Positions 1-8,864 are shown, numbered from the stretch's first letter. The stretch: 64,000 nt of DNA from JBFFZF01 sp050732695 (GCA_050732695.1 JBOHRL010000091.1:1-64000); one strand, 5' to 3'. Numbers and translations are program-made. Notes: generated by a model not told the origin, from the letters alone.

Positions 1-2
1 AC

Positions 3-1511
3 CTAAATCTGAACGTCGAAGGGTGCACCTTCGCCCTCGAGGACACGGACTTCGGCATAGATCGCGATGGTGTCGAACGGGGCGAACGTGAGCCGTGACG
101 CGGGCGCGAACGACGGGTCATCGCGCGACGAGGGCGCGGGAGCGTCGCGCGCGGGGTGGAGAATGACAGGGTCTGACAGGGTCAGTCCGGCCATCGCTTC
201 GATCGTGATGCCGTAGCGAGCACGGCCGGCGAGGCGGGTCGAGTCCTCGATGGCCTCCATCGAATACACGAACTCTCCGGGTGGCACGGGAAACTCGAAC
301 GAGAAGGCCAGAGAATCAGCCGTTCGATGGAACGTCCGGGTGCGTTCACCGATCTGCGTTACGCCGTCACGCAGGACGAACAAGCCGGTCACGACCTGCG
401 TCGATCCTGCCGGCTGGATTGGCTGAGCCCCCGGCACGACGGAATCCGGCCGGAAGACTCCATCGACGCGGAGAACCGCGCCCCCGGCGGATGGGAACCG
501 ACTGACCTGGTGCGGAAGGAACCTGAGCCTGGAGGCGGTGGCCGGCGCATAGCCGCTCCGGCTGTGTGTGTTGGCCAGTTCCCATGGAGCGTCGGGGAGC
601 GGTGTTGGCGGATAGCCCCGGGTCAGCAGGTCCTCTGGAACGTAGGCCAGCTGATCCGGCCCGTAGTGCTCGGTGAGGCCGCCTTCCCTCAGGCCAACGC
701 CCGGCGACCGCGTTCGCGAAGTCGGCGTGCCGTAACGCACCGTGAGCTGCTCGAGGTCCGAGCCCCAGCGGACCATGTCTGTCACGATCGGGGTCCGCGC
801 CAGAATCCGTGACCAGACGTGACGCGAGATGTGTTCGTTGCGGCGCTCGTTGCCCGGCGTCAGGTACAGTGGGTCCGCTAGCGCCCAGAGTCGTGCTTCG
901 AATCCGCGTTGCGCGCCTTCGTCGAGGTCGTCGTATCGGCCGCGGTCGTCCGCGCCCAATAACCACTCGACATCGCGGATGTGATCGGCTTCCTCCTGCT
1001 CGATCCGGCCAAGCGCCGCATCGAACTGTTGCGCCGCCGCGGTGTCGTTGCCCGCTGCGTGAAGCGCGAAACCGAGCAACAATGGTCCCCAGATCGAATC
1101 GGACGTGACGAGCGCGAACATCCTCGCAGCCGAAACCGCTTCGACTGCGCGTTCATCTTCCACGAGGTAGCGGACGAGCGGCGCCGCAGTTTCGAAGTCC
1201 GCCGGCAGATACGAGAAGGCGTGGCGTAAAGCTTCAATCGCCGCACGTCGTGCATCGATCACGCGACCTGGCTCCGGTTCCGGCTCAGGCAGGCTGCCGC
1301 TGTCATAGATCAGGCAGAATCGCCCGACGATCTCATCACACCGGCTGCCATCGGAGCCACCGAGCCGTACCGGCGCCATTCGCCGGGCGAGGCGCTCGAA
1401 ACTGGCCTCCGCCCGCCGCGCCACGCTGCGGATCTCCTCGAGCGAATCCTCAGGGATCGTGGGCGCCATCTGAACCGGCGCCATGAGTGCGATCAGCAAC
1501 CAGCCGTTCAC
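3..1511 (-). CDS. GWxTD-like domain protein, probably exported
   Basis: A 502-residue protein with a short hydrophobic N-terminus (about residues 3-15) that looks like a weak signal peptide. Residues 80-180 are helical and TPR-like. The middle carries a block resembling the GWxTD domain of Gemmatimonadota/Acidobacteria proteins: an acidic 'RYDDLDE' stretch, 'LWALADPLYLTP', then 'VRWGSDLEQLTVRYGTP' in the place where the family has Gly-Trp-x-Thr-Asp followed by an 'IRYGPP' strand. The C-terminal third is rich in beta structure. The gene is complete, with its TAG stop at the window edge. It is divergent from the TPR gene at 1627. Function is unknown, and the family assignment rests on motif resemblance only. 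Confidence 0.6.
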   Translation of the reverse strand: MNGWLLIALMAPVQMAPTIPEDSLEEIRSVARRAEASFERLARRMAPVRLGGSDGSRCDEIVGRFCLIYDSGSLPEPEPEPGRVIDARRAAIEALRHAFSYLPADFETAAPLVRYLVEDERAVEAVSAARMFALVTSDSIWGPLLLGFALHAAGNDTAAAQQFDAALGRIEQEEADHIRDVEWLLGADDRGRYDDLDEGAQRGFEARLWALADPLYLTPGNERRNEHISRHVWSRILARTPIVTDMVRWGSDLEQLTVRYGTPTSRTRSPGVGLREGGLTEHYGPDQLAYVPEDLLTRGYPPTPLPDAPWELANTHSRSGYAPATASRLRFLPHQVSRFPSAGGAVLRVDGVFRPDSVVPGAQPIQPAGSTQVVTGLFVLRDGVTQIGERTRTFHRTADSLAFSFEFPVPPGEFVYSMEAIEDSTRLAGRARYGITIEAMAGLTLSDPVILHPARDAPAPSSRDDPSFAPASRLTFAPFDTIAIYAEVRVLEGEGAPFDVQI

Positions 1512-1531
1512 GTCGTTGATCGGACTTCGGG

Positions 1532-1561
1532 TTGACGGTTCATGGGAGATCCGGCTACCTT
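1532..1561 (+). promoter_or_regulatory. candidate sigma-70-type promoter for the TPR gene
   Basis: TTGACG (1532-1537), an 18-nt spacer and TACCTT (1556-1561) lie in the divergent gap between the GWxTD-like gene and the TPR gene. This would start transcription about 60 nt before the ATG at 1627. It is a consensus match only, in a high-GC genome whose promoter rules are not known here. Confidence 0.3.
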
Positions 1562-1626
1562 TTCGTGCTCATGTCCGACCCGCCCGCGACTCGGCGGCTG
1601 GTCCTCGACGACCCGAAGCCCTGCGC

Positions 1627-2331
1627 ATGACCCGGCACCACCCGACAGCTCGAAGGATTCCGCGCGACGTTCAAAGGTCATCCGACGACCTTTTCGTCGA
1701 GCGCGTTCTCGGATCCACGGCATGGGCGAAAGAGAACTCGCGCCTGCTGACGATTGCGATGGTCGCGGTCACGGTGCTGCTCCTCGGCTTCCTCTACTAC
1801 CGCACGTACTCGTCGAGGTTGCGCGAAGCGGCAGAATCGCAACTCACCTCCATCCGGCCAACGGTGGCGAGCGGAAATGCGGCGCTTGCGGTTCGGGATC
1901 TGGAAGCGTTCCTCGCGCGGTATGGCAATACGCCGGCCGCGGATGAAGCGCGGCTGCTTCTCGCGCAGGCCCACCTCGAAGGCGGCCAGGCGCAATCGGC
2001 TATCGAACCGGTTCGCGCCATGGCGCAGGATGTAGACGAGGCGCTCGGCGTTTCTGCTGCGTTTCTTCTCGGTGCCGCATACGAGGCAAGCGCGCAGCCT
2101 GACCAGGCCATCAACACCTATCTGAGTGTCGCGGACGGCGCCCGTCACGACTTCCAGAAGGTCCGCGGCCTTGACGCCGCCGCGCGAGTCCGTTTCGAGC
2201 AGGGTGATGCGGTCGGCGCGGTCCAGCTCTATGACCGCGTCCTTGGCCTGCTTCCGGACGATGATCCGGACCGGGCGATCTACACGCTGCGTCGCGCGGA
2301 AGCCGCGGCGCGCGCTCCTGCCGGGACCTGA
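1627..2331 (+). CDS. membrane-anchored tetratricopeptide-repeat protein (YfgM-like)
   Basis: A 234-residue protein with a cytosolic N-terminus, a single transmembrane helix at about residues 39-57 (ending in 'LLLGFLYYRTYSSRL') and a periplasmic helical-repeat domain resembling the TPR_21/YfgM fold ('AVRDLEAFLARYGNTPAADEA' is typical). YfgM-like proteins associate with the Sec translocon or periplasmic chaperones in Gammaproteobacteria; that role is only inferred here. The frame stays open upstream to 1483, but that extension would overlap the divergent gene, so the ATG at 1627 was chosen. It is convergent with ligD: its TGA ends at 2331 and the ligD stop begins at 2332, leaving no intergenic space. 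Confidence 0.75.
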   Translation: MTRHHPTARRIPRDVQRSSDDLFVERVLGSTAWAKENSRLLTIAMVAVTVLLLGFLYYRTYSSRLREAAESQLTSIRPTVASGNAALAVRDLEAFLARYGNTPAADEARLLLAQAHLEGGQAQSAIEPVRAMAQDVDEALGVSAAFLLGAAYEASAQPDQAINTYLSVADGARHDFQKVRGLDAAARVRFEQGDAVGAVQLYDRVLGLLPDDDPDRAIYTLRRAEAAARAPAGT

Positions 2332-4350
2332 TCAGCCCATTCCGACGGACTTCTTCATGGCCGTCGTAACGGCACGGCCAGCCTTTTCATAACCGTCCCA
2401 CGGATCGCGTTCGAGGTTCACGATCCGGTCGGGCACCGTCCGCAGCGTGAATGACGAGGGATCGACACCGTCCGTCAGTTCGTTCCAACGGATGGGCGTC
2501 GATACGGTGCCGCCTGAACGTGACCGCGTCGAATATGCCTCGACCGCCGTCGCTCCTCGGCCGTTCCGCAGGTAGTCGAGCAGAATCCGGCCTCTACGCC
2601 GATCCTTCGAAATATTCAGCGTGTAACGCGTGGGCCAGTCCGCGGCGACGGCGGCTGCCACGCAGCGCGAGAACTCCTTGATCTCATCCCAGCCGTTCTC
2701 GCCCGTGATCGGGACGACGATGTGCAGGCCCTTGCCGCCGGTCGTCTTTACGAACGGCGTCAGGCGCAGTTCGTCGATCCAGCCACGAACATCCAGCGCC
2801 GCTTCGATGACACGAATCCACGGCAGTTCGGGGTCCGGATCAAGATCGATTGTGAACCGGTCGGGTGTCTCCAGACGACTCCACCGAGAACCCCACGTGT
2901 GGAACTCGAGAACGCCGAGCTGCGCGAGCGCGACAAGGCCCTGCGCTGTTTCCACCATCGCATACTCGCCCTCGCCATCTTCTTCGTGGATCGGGATCCT
3001 CTGGACGGACGCGTGCAACGCTCCTTCGACGTGCTTCTGGTAGAAGCAATCGCGGATCCCGCCAGGACAGCGCACGAGGGTGAGCGGCCGCTCGCGTGCA
3101 AATCGGATCATCCACTCGCCGATCACTTCGTAGTATCTCGCCACATCCAGCTTCGTAATCCCGTCGTCCGGATACATGAGCTTCTCCGGACTCGAGATGG
3201 GAACGCCCAGCGCATGCGGGCCTTTCGCCTTTGCTGCCGGACGAAACGCCGGGGTCGCGGGACGCCTCGCCGATGCGGTCGCCTCTGGTGCAGGCGCCGG
3301 TTCCGGCGCGGCACCCGGCGCTACAGAGTCGGCATCGTCCTCGTCGTGACCAACGACCTGTCCAGGTCTGGCGCTCCGGCTTTTGCCCGCCGCTTCGACA
3401 TCCGGGCGAGGAAGCCGGACCTCGCTTGCACCGACGTCGTCGCGCAAACCGCTGAAGGCCGGGTGGCGGACTACGCCGTCATCCGTCCATTCCACGTAGA
3501 CCACTCGTGCAACCAGCTCCGGCCGTACCCAGTGCAGGTCGCGAGCGGCGCGCCCGATGGGACCATCCACGAACGGGGATGTCTCGGTTTCGAGTGAGCG
3601 CAGCCTCCGGTAGATCGACTTCAAGGTCGAGTCCGTGAAGCCAGTGCCGACGCGACCGCCGAACCGGAGCGAGCCTTCCGCATCGTAACCACCGATCAGA
3701 AGCGCTCCGAACCCTTCCCGTGCGCCGCCCGGCTCCGTGTAGCCGCCCACCACGAAATCATCCTCATTCAGACACTTGATTTTCAGCCAGTCGCGCGTTC
3801 GGCCCGGCCGGTACTTCGAGTCCTTGCGCTTCGACAGGATGCCTTCGAGCCCCATGCCGCACGCGCTCGCATAGAATCGCGGACCATTGCCCTCCACATG
3901 ATCACTGAACTGAACGATGCCTTGCGGCGCGACGTCCTCCAGCAATGCGGCCAGCTTTCGCTTACGCTCGATCAGCGGGCGAGACATCCATGACTCGTCT
4001 TCGAGTTGTAGCAGATCGAACAGGAAGTAACGAAGCGCGCCCCGCCCGCCAGCACCGAGGTAGTTCTGAAGATCCTGGAAGTTCGTGCGGCCGTCCTGTC
4101 GCAGAATCGCGACTTCGCCATCCAGCAGCGCCCGCCGGCAGGGAAGGGCGCGCACCGCGTCCACGACGGCCCGGAACCGAGCCGTCCAATCCTTTCCATT
4201 CCGGCTGATCAGCCGGACGTCATCCCCCTCCACGCGACACAGGAGCCGGTACCCGTCATACTTGATCTCGTGCAGCCAATCGTCACCAGCCGGCGGATTC
4301 GCAACCAATGTTGCAAGTTCCGGCTCCGGAACCGTCGGAAGCGGCGCCAT
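2332..4350 (-). CDS. ligD: ATP-dependent DNA ligase LigD (ligase-polymerase form)
   Basis: End-joining ligase of 672 residues that acts with Ku on double-strand breaks. The N-terminal half is the ATP-dependent ligase: 'KYDGYR' places the adenylated lysine at Lys30, and an OB-fold follows ('FGGRVGTGF', around residues 225-235). An Ala/Pro-rich linker of about 60 residues separates it from a C-terminal archaeo-eukaryotic primase-type polymerase domain (from about residue 380; 'DLDPDPELPW' holds the metal-binding Asp pair, and 'TTGGKGLH' is present). The 3'-phosphoesterase domain found in Pseudomonas and Mycobacterium LigD is absent, so the order is Lig-Pol as in Bacillus. It lies 43 nt downstream of ku and was probably co-transcribed with it. 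Confidence 0.95.
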   Translation of the reverse strand: MAPLPTVPEPELATLVANPPAGDDWLHEIKYDGYRLLCRVEGDDVRLISRNGKDWTARFRAVVDAVRALPCRRALLDGEVAILRQDGRTNFQDLQNYLGAGGRGALRYFLFDLLQLEDESWMSRPLIERKRKLAALLEDVAPQGIVQFSDHVEGNGPRFYASACGMGLEGILSKRKDSKYRPGRTRDWLKIKCLNEDDFVVGGYTEPGGAREGFGALLIGGYDAEGSLRFGGRVGTGFTDSTLKSIYRRLRSLETETSPFVDGPIGRAARDLHWVRPELVARVVYVEWTDDGVVRHPAFSGLRDDVGASEVRLPRPDVEAAGKSRSARPGQVVGHDEDDADSVAPGAAPEPAPAPEATASARRPATPAFRPAAKAKGPHALGVPISSPEKLMYPDDGITKLDVARYYEVIGEWMIRFARERPLTLVRCPGGIRDCFYQKHVEGALHASVQRIPIHEEDGEGEYAMVETAQGLVALAQLGVLEFHTWGSRWSRLETPDRFTIDLDPDPELPWIRVIEAALDVRGWIDELRLTPFVKTTGGKGLHIVVPITGENGWDEIKEFSRCVAAAVAADWPTRYTLNISKDRRRGRILLDYLRNGRGATAVEAYSTRSRSGGTVSTPIRWNELTDGVDPSSFTLRTVPDRIVNLERDPWDGYEKAGRAVTTAMKKSVGMG

Positions 4351-4393
4351 GGCTCAATCCCGCTCCACCGGCCGGGCAGGCGGTTCCCACACC

Positions 4394-5281
4394 TCAGGCG
4401 GTCTTCCGCTTGCGCGCCCGCTTCTCGCCGCTTGCCGCCTTCTTCGCCTTCGCTTCCGGCCTCTCCGCTTCCTTCCCTTTGCCTGCTGCCGACACGCTCT
4501 TCTTCAGCAGCGACATGATGTCGATCACGCCCTCCGTCGCCTCCTCTTCCTCCTCCGTCGCCTCCGGCGTCACCGCCTCCGTTTCGCCCGCTGCGATCTT
4601 CTGCTTGATCCGCGCCAGCAGATCGTCACGATACGTGTCCTTGTACTTTCCCGGCGTCCACTCCTCCACCATCTGGTCCACGAGAAGCTCCGCCATCTTC
4701 AGCTCCTTCTCCGTCACACCCAGGTCCTTCAGATCATCGCCCGGTACCTCCAGACCTTCGGCCGACCGCAGCTCGTACGGAAAACGCAGGATCTCCAGCA
4801 ACAACATCCCGCCTCGCGTCATCACCGCCGCCAGATGCTCGCGCGTTCTTATCACCACGCGCGCAATTCCAACTTTCCCCGTCCGCCGCAACACTTCCCG
4901 CAGCAGCGCGTAGCCCTTGCTCGTCGTGTTCGAGGGCGCAAGGTAATAGGGCCGATCGAAGTACATCGGATCGATCTCATCCATATCCACGAAGTCGATG
5001 ATCTCCACCGTCTTCGTTGCCTTCACGTTCGCCTTCTGGAAATCCTCGTCCGTCAACACCACGTATTCGCCCGGTTCGTGCTCGTATCCCTTTACGATCT
5101 CCTCCCACGGCACCTCCTCGCCCGTCGACTTGTTGTATCGGCGGTACCCGATCGGGCTCATCGTCCGCCGGTCCAGCTGCGCGAACGATAGTCCCTCCTC
5201 CGACTGCTCGGCCGGGAACAGTCCGACCGGTATGCTCACAAGCCCAAAGCTGATGTTGCCCTTCCAGAGCGCTCTCGCCAT
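4394..5281 (-). CDS. ku: Ku DNA end-binding protein
   Basis: A 295-residue bacterial Ku homodimer subunit, which threads onto DNA ends and recruits LigD. The N-terminus 'ARALWKGNISFGLVSIPVGLF' family signature is clear, and the central Ku core runs to about residue 250. A Lys/Arg/Ala-rich basic tail follows (last 35 residues), like the tails that modulate DNA binding in other bacterial Ku proteins. The start is the ATG at 5281, which gives the conserved N-terminus directly. It is the first gene of the ku-ligD pair, with a 494-nt non-coding region upstream that should hold its promoter. Confidence 0.97.
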   Translation of the reverse strand: MARALWKGNISFGLVSIPVGLFPAEQSEEGLSFAQLDRRTMSPIGYRRYNKSTGEEVPWEEIVKGYEHEPGEYVVLTDEDFQKANVKATKTVEIIDFVDMDEIDPMYFDRPYYLAPSNTTSKGYALLREVLRRTGKVGIARVVIRTREHLAAVMTRGGMLLLEILRFPYELRSAEGLEVPGDDLKDLGVTEKELKMAELLVDQMVEEWTPGKYKDTYRDDLLARIKQKIAAGETEAVTPEATEEEEEATEGVIDIMSLLKKSVSAAGKGKEAERPEAKAKKAASGEKRARKRKTA

Positions 5282-5775
5282 AACCGTTCCCTCCAGAAAC
5301 TCGCGTCATTCCTGATCCACGAAAAATAGGACACGGCATCTTTTCGGCCACTGCCCCCGCGACACCTCCGACGTGAAACGACGAACGGAATCCCCAAAAA
5401 CATTCCGCCCGAACGATTCCGGATCAGAACTCCGCCGACCGACCGATGTCTGGATCCGATGGAACTCCAGAATCAACCGCAACGAAACAGTTCCTGGGGG
5501 CAGAACGGACCTGGATGGGCACATTCCGCGTTTTTACAAGTAATGTGGAATCTCAGTTAACGGAAGATAACTGTCTCCAGTATAGTCACTTATCGAAGTC
5601 ACCACCGCGCAAGTCTCAGCCATGAATTCACAAACTTCTGGGCAGACAGCCGGTTGCCGGGCAATGCGCATAATACACGTTATGTAAATCTCCAGCGCCG
5701 ACAACGTGGCGTATTCGACTGCCGATCAACGACTTACCGAACAAGCCCTTTCAACGAGGCGCCGTCATCGCGAAG
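5282..5775. other. 494-nt intergenic region upstream of ku, with two small palindromes
   Basis: No convincing gene is present. The part around 5530-5700 is clearly richer in A/T than the surrounding genes. It contains CAGTTA-N8-TAACTG (5554-5573) and CATAA-N6-TTATG (5669-5684), either of which could be an operator or small hairpin. Since ku starts at 5281 and the gene to the right (plsC) ends at 5776, this stretch should contain the ku promoter. No confident -35/-10 pair could be named. Confidence 0.5.
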
Positions 5776-6462
5776 TCACCGGTTGAGCTCGGAGCGGCTC
5801 AGGTCGGCGATGGCTGAGGCGAGGTCGGCCATGATTCGAGCCGCAGCGGCGGGCAGTGCTCGTTCGCGATCGGAGCGCCGGTCGAGGGTGGGAAAATGGA
5901 GTGGCGGCATGAAGCGGATGGTTACGGTCACGGGCCGGATGCGGGAGTCCCAACGAGGTGAGGCGTGGTAGGAGCCGTGGATGGCGACGGGGATGATGGG
6001 CACGCCGGCTTTGAGGGCGAGGCGGATGGTTCCGGGCCTGTAGGGCTGGAGGTGTCCGTCCCAGCTGCGTTCGCCTTCGAGATAGATGGCGACGGCCTTC
6101 CCCTCGCGGAGCAATCTGAGGGCGGACCTGACGGCCTGAGGATCGACCTGATAGCGGCGGACGGGGATGGTGTGGAGATGCCTGATGAGCCAGCGGAGGC
6201 CGGGGACGGTGAAGAGATTGCTCTTGGCGACGGCGTGCACGGGACGTGAGATGACGGAATGAATGAGAGGCGGGTCGAGGTCGCTCTGGTGGTTGGAGAC
6301 CAGGAGGAAGGGGCCGGTGTCAGGAACGTTCTCGAGGCCGAGGATGTCGAGTCGAGCGAGTTTTCGCCAACTCGTGCGCACGATCCATTGGCAGATGCGA
6401 TAAATGGGACTGGGCGTCTCGACCTGAGGAGGCACATTCGAGTGCGGTCGCGGCTGCGTCAT
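5776..6462 (-). CDS. 1-acyl-sn-glycerol-3-phosphate acyltransferase family protein (PlsC-like)
   Basis: A 228-residue member of the PlsC/LPLAT family. The catalytic H(X4)D motif is seen as 'NHQSDLDP', and the substrate-binding 'EGERSWDG' block and 'GVPIIPVAIHG' strand follow in the expected order. It probably acylates lysophosphatidic acid or a related glycolipid at the inner membrane. The frame stays open far upstream over the next gene, but the ATG at 6462 is chosen: it overlaps the stop of the zinc-ribbon gene in an ATGA arrangement, and the protein then has normal family length. It is the last gene of the polysaccharide/lipid cluster. Confidence 0.88.
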   Translation of the reverse strand: MTQPRPHSNVPPQVETPSPIYRICQWIVRTSWRKLARLDILGLENVPDTGPFLLVSNHQSDLDPPLIHSVISRPVHAVAKSNLFTVPGLRWLIRHLHTIPVRRYQVDPQAVRSALRLLREGKAVAIYLEGERSWDGHLQPYRPGTIRLALKAGVPIIPVAIHGSYHASPRWDSRIRPVTVTIRFMPPLHFPTLDRRSDRERALPAAAARIMADLASAIADLSRSELNR

Positions 6463-7073
6463 GTGCGGACGCGGATTGCCGGTTGGAATTCCGTGACTTC
6501 TCCCCTCCCTGCCTGGCGGTAGAGGCTGGCCACGCGGATCTGGAGGACGGTTTCCCAGAGACGGATGGGAGCGGATTCGAAGCGGAGCGACAGGACATGC
6601 CGGTGACGGCGTCCGATCTGGAGCGTACTCGAGCTTGGTTGAATGGAGGTGATGGCGTCGAGTCTGGTGGCTTCGTAGCGATGGTCGGGACGTGCCAGGA
6701 TGAGTTCGGTTGGGGAGAGCGTGGCGGTGCCGCGTACGCTTGGCGACTGTCGTTCCGTCCAGCCTGCGAGCCGACCGTCGGCGAAAACGGGTGTGAAGCC
6801 GGACACGGTTCGGATACGGACGGGTTCGGGCCCGAGCACTTCGGTGCTGCCTGGCGGGAATCGCGACTCGATGGGCGGCATGAGACGGTCCCAGCCGCGG
6901 GCCTCGTGGGTGCGGGTGGAGCCGTCCGTCAGGGTGGCGCGAATGGTCGCGCGTTCGGCGCGTTCGAACGTGGTGCCGCAGGTCATGCATACATCGCGGC
7001 GGCGCTTCGCAGCGCGAAGCGAAGCGAAGGTCTGACAGATTGGACAAGCCCAGAGGAGATCGCGGATCGGCAT
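6459..7073 (-). CDS. zinc-ribbon protein of unknown function
   Basis: A 204-residue protein not assigned to a named family. The N-terminus carries two CxxC knuckles ('CPIC' near residue 10 and 'CMTC' near residue 29), typical of a structural zinc ribbon. The rest (about residues 45-190) is predicted beta-rich and contains 'LSPTELILAR' and 'ITSIQ' type strands, reminiscent of PH/GRAM-like folds that sense lipids; this is a guess from pattern only. It lies 12 nt downstream of a polyprenol-type glycosyltransferase and is coupled by ATGA to the PlsC-like gene, so a role in envelope lipid handling is plausible. Confidence 0.6.
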   Translation of the reverse strand: MPIRDLLWACPICQTFASLRAAKRRRDVCMTCGTTFERAERATIRATLTDGSTRTHEARGWDRLMPPIESRFPPGSTEVLGPEPVRIRTVSGFTPVFADGRLAGWTERQSPSVRGTATLSPTELILARPDHRYEATRLDAITSIQPSSSTLQIGRRHRHVLSLRFESAPIRLWETVLQIRVASLYRQAGRGEVTEFQPAIRVRT

Positions 7074-7085
7074 GCGTGTGCGGGG

Positions 7086-7826
7086 CTACAAGCGTCCGAA
7101 CATGGACTGAAAGCGGAGCTTCCAGACGCGCCAGATCGCCTCGCGAATGATGTGTTTTGACATTTTGGATTCGCCGACGGCGCGGTCGACGAAGACGATG
7201 GGGATTTCGCCGATGCGGAATCCCTTTTTCCAGGCGCGCATCGTGATTTCGATCTGAAAAGCGTACCCCTCGGATCCGACGCGATCGAGGTCGATCGCCT
7301 CGAGTACGTTGCGACGGAAGGCCTTGTAGCCGCCGGTCGCGTCGGCGATGGGCACACCGGTCACGATGCGGGCATAGATATTGGCGAAATACGAGAGCAG
7401 CAGGCGCGTGATCGGCCAGTTGACGACGGTGACGCGACCTTCGAGGTAACGCGAGCCCTGGACAACATCGTAGTCCTCGAGTGCTTCGAGGAACTGCGGC
7501 AGGTGCGCCGGATCGTGAGAGAGGTCGGCATCCATCTCGAAAAGGAACTCGTAGCCACGCTCGATCCCCCACCGGAATCCGGTGAGGTAAGCGGTGCCGA
7601 GGCCGTGTTTGCCATTTCGATGGAGAACGTTGAGGCGCGTTTCCTGTGCAGCCATCTCGTCCGCGAGCTGACCGGTCCCATCCGGCGAAGCATCGTCGAT
7701 AATCAGAATGTCCAGACGTGAATCTTCTGCGAGAATTGCCGGCACGAGACGAGGCAGATTCTCGCGTTCATTGTAGGTTGGCGAGATCACGAGGGCGCGT
7801 CCTGCACCGGTTCGCGCGGTGGCCAT
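7086..7826 (-). CDS. GT2 glycosyltransferase, polyprenol-phosphate mannose synthase-like
   Basis: A 246-residue cytosolic GT-A enzyme without transmembrane segments, like the catalytic domain of dolichol/polyprenol-phosphate mannosyltransferases. Visible motifs are 'ISPTYNERENLPRLV' at the N-terminus, 'IDDASPDGTG' for nucleotide-sugar binding and 'EMDADLSHDP' with the metal-binding DAD. It probably moves a hexose from GDP- or UDP-sugar to polyprenyl phosphate. The start ATG (7826) overlaps the stop of the upstream flippase-like gene by one base (TGATG), which both fixes the start and suggests that lipid-linked sugar synthesis and membrane transfer are coupled. Confidence 0.88.
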   Translation of the reverse strand: MATARTGAGRALVISPTYNERENLPRLVPAILAEDSRLDILIIDDASPDGTGQLADEMAAQETRLNVLHRNGKHGLGTAYLTGFRWGIERGYEFLFEMDADLSHDPAHLPQFLEALEDYDVVQGSRYLEGRVTVVNWPITRLLLSYFANIYARIVTGVPIADATGGYKAFRRNVLEAIDLDRVGSEGYAFQIEITMRAWKKGFRIGEIPIVFVDRAVGESKMSKHIIREAIWRVWKLRFQSMFGRL

Positions 7827-8806
7827 CACGCGGTGTTCCGATTCGTGAACGGAATCACGGCAAGCGGCAGCAGCTCGGCAGCCGTGAACCAGATGCGTGA
7901 GACGACGGCAATCATTACGGCGGCACTGAGCGGGATCGCGGGAATTGCAGTCAGCAGCCCGGTCATTGCGCCTTCGCGTACGCCGATGCCGGCGGGTGCG
8001 AGAAGCACGAGGTATCCGGCGAGGTAGGAGGCGGCGACGACGCCGGCAATCTGGCGTGAATCGGCTGCGGCGCCCGGCACGAAGGCGGTCACGAACAGAG
8101 TGAACGCGAGGCCGAGCAGTGCCCACGTCAGTCCATACCAGACACCCCAGAGGATTGCGTCGCGGGCGCGAATGCGTTCTGCGAGGTCGAGCGCGGTTGT
8201 GAACTGCTCGCCGCCGATGGATCCGGCGCGAGCGCGAAGCCACGCACGGGCGCGTCCGCCGGCCGGCGTTGCGATGACCAGCCAGCCAAGGCCGGCGAGT
8301 ACGACGAGCAGAATGCCCGCAATGCGAGCAGTTGTGCCTTCCGCCCATCGTGGCAGCATCAAGGCGAGGAACAGACAGCCCGTGGCGAGGAAGGCGAACT
8401 GACCGAGCAACGCGGATGCGGTTGCACCGACGGCCGGCAGACCGGCGCGTTTCGAGAGCAACGCCAGACCTGCGAGCTGCCACACCTTGCCGGGAACGTA
8501 GCGCCCGAGGCTGGCAAGGAAATAGATACGGATCGTGGCTGCGGTGGACGGTTGCCCGACTGCGAGATCGCGCATGATACGTCGCCAGAGCAGCGCGTGA
8601 GCGACGTACACGATGACCAGCAGGATGGTGGACAGGCTGAGCCGGCCGGGTGCGGGCCGCGCGTCCGCGACCGCGGTCCATGAGAATCCTTCGGTGTGAG
8701 GTGCAACGGCGCGGATGATTCCCCACGCGATGAGCGCGAGAAGAAGCAGTTGCAGCAGCCTGGATGCCCACCGGAGGCGGGCCGACCGCACGGAGGGCTC
8801 GGTCAC
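7826..8806 (-). CDS. lysylphosphatidylglycerol synthase TM-region family protein (UPF0104, flippase-like)
   Basis: About 326 residues with seven or eight hydrophobic helices. The sequence belongs to the LPG_synthase_TM family, in which a membrane domain without the MprF catalytic part is often found beside glycosyltransferases. 'YFLASLGRYVPGKVWQ' and the glycine-rich 'LLAPAGIGVREGAM' segment are characteristic. The start is chosen at the GTG at 8806, because GAGGTGA lies eight bases upstream; the frame also allows a TTG at 8845 (339 residues). Its stop overlaps the next gene. The likely role is flipping or sheltering a lipid-linked intermediate; the substrate is unknown. Confidence 0.82.
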   Translation of the reverse strand: MTEPSVRSARLRWASRLLQLLLLALIAWGIIRAVAPHTEGFSWTAVADARPAPGRLSLSTILLVIVYVAHALLWRRIMRDLAVGQPSTAATIRIYFLASLGRYVPGKVWQLAGLALLSKRAGLPAVGATASALLGQFAFLATGCLFLALMLPRWAEGTTARIAGILLVVLAGLGWLVIATPAGGRARAWLRARAGSIGGEQFTTALDLAERIRARDAILWGVWYGLTWALLGLAFTLFVTAFVPGAAADSRQIAGVVAASYLAGYLVLLAPAGIGVREGAMTGLLTAIPAIPLSAAVMIAVVSRIWFTAAELLPLAVIPFTNRNTA

Positions 8807-8864
8807 GATCGTGGTCACCTCGCCGTCGTGCGTGCGAGTCGGCAACTCCGCTCACAGGGTCCGA

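Noticed and set aside
5306..5524. Possible 72-residue protein upstream of ku
   Set aside because: No motif, no ribosome-binding site, and low-complexity basic composition; better read as regulatory sequence.
5776..7572. 598-residue version of the acyltransferase
   Set aside because: The upstream 370 codons are the reversed-frame shadow of the zinc-ribbon and GT2 genes; the family domain begins after the ATG at 6462.
7086..8855. 589-residue version of the polyprenol glycosyltransferase
   Set aside because: The N-terminal part is an Arg/His-rich shadow of the flippase-like gene; the TGATG junction at 7826 marks the real start.
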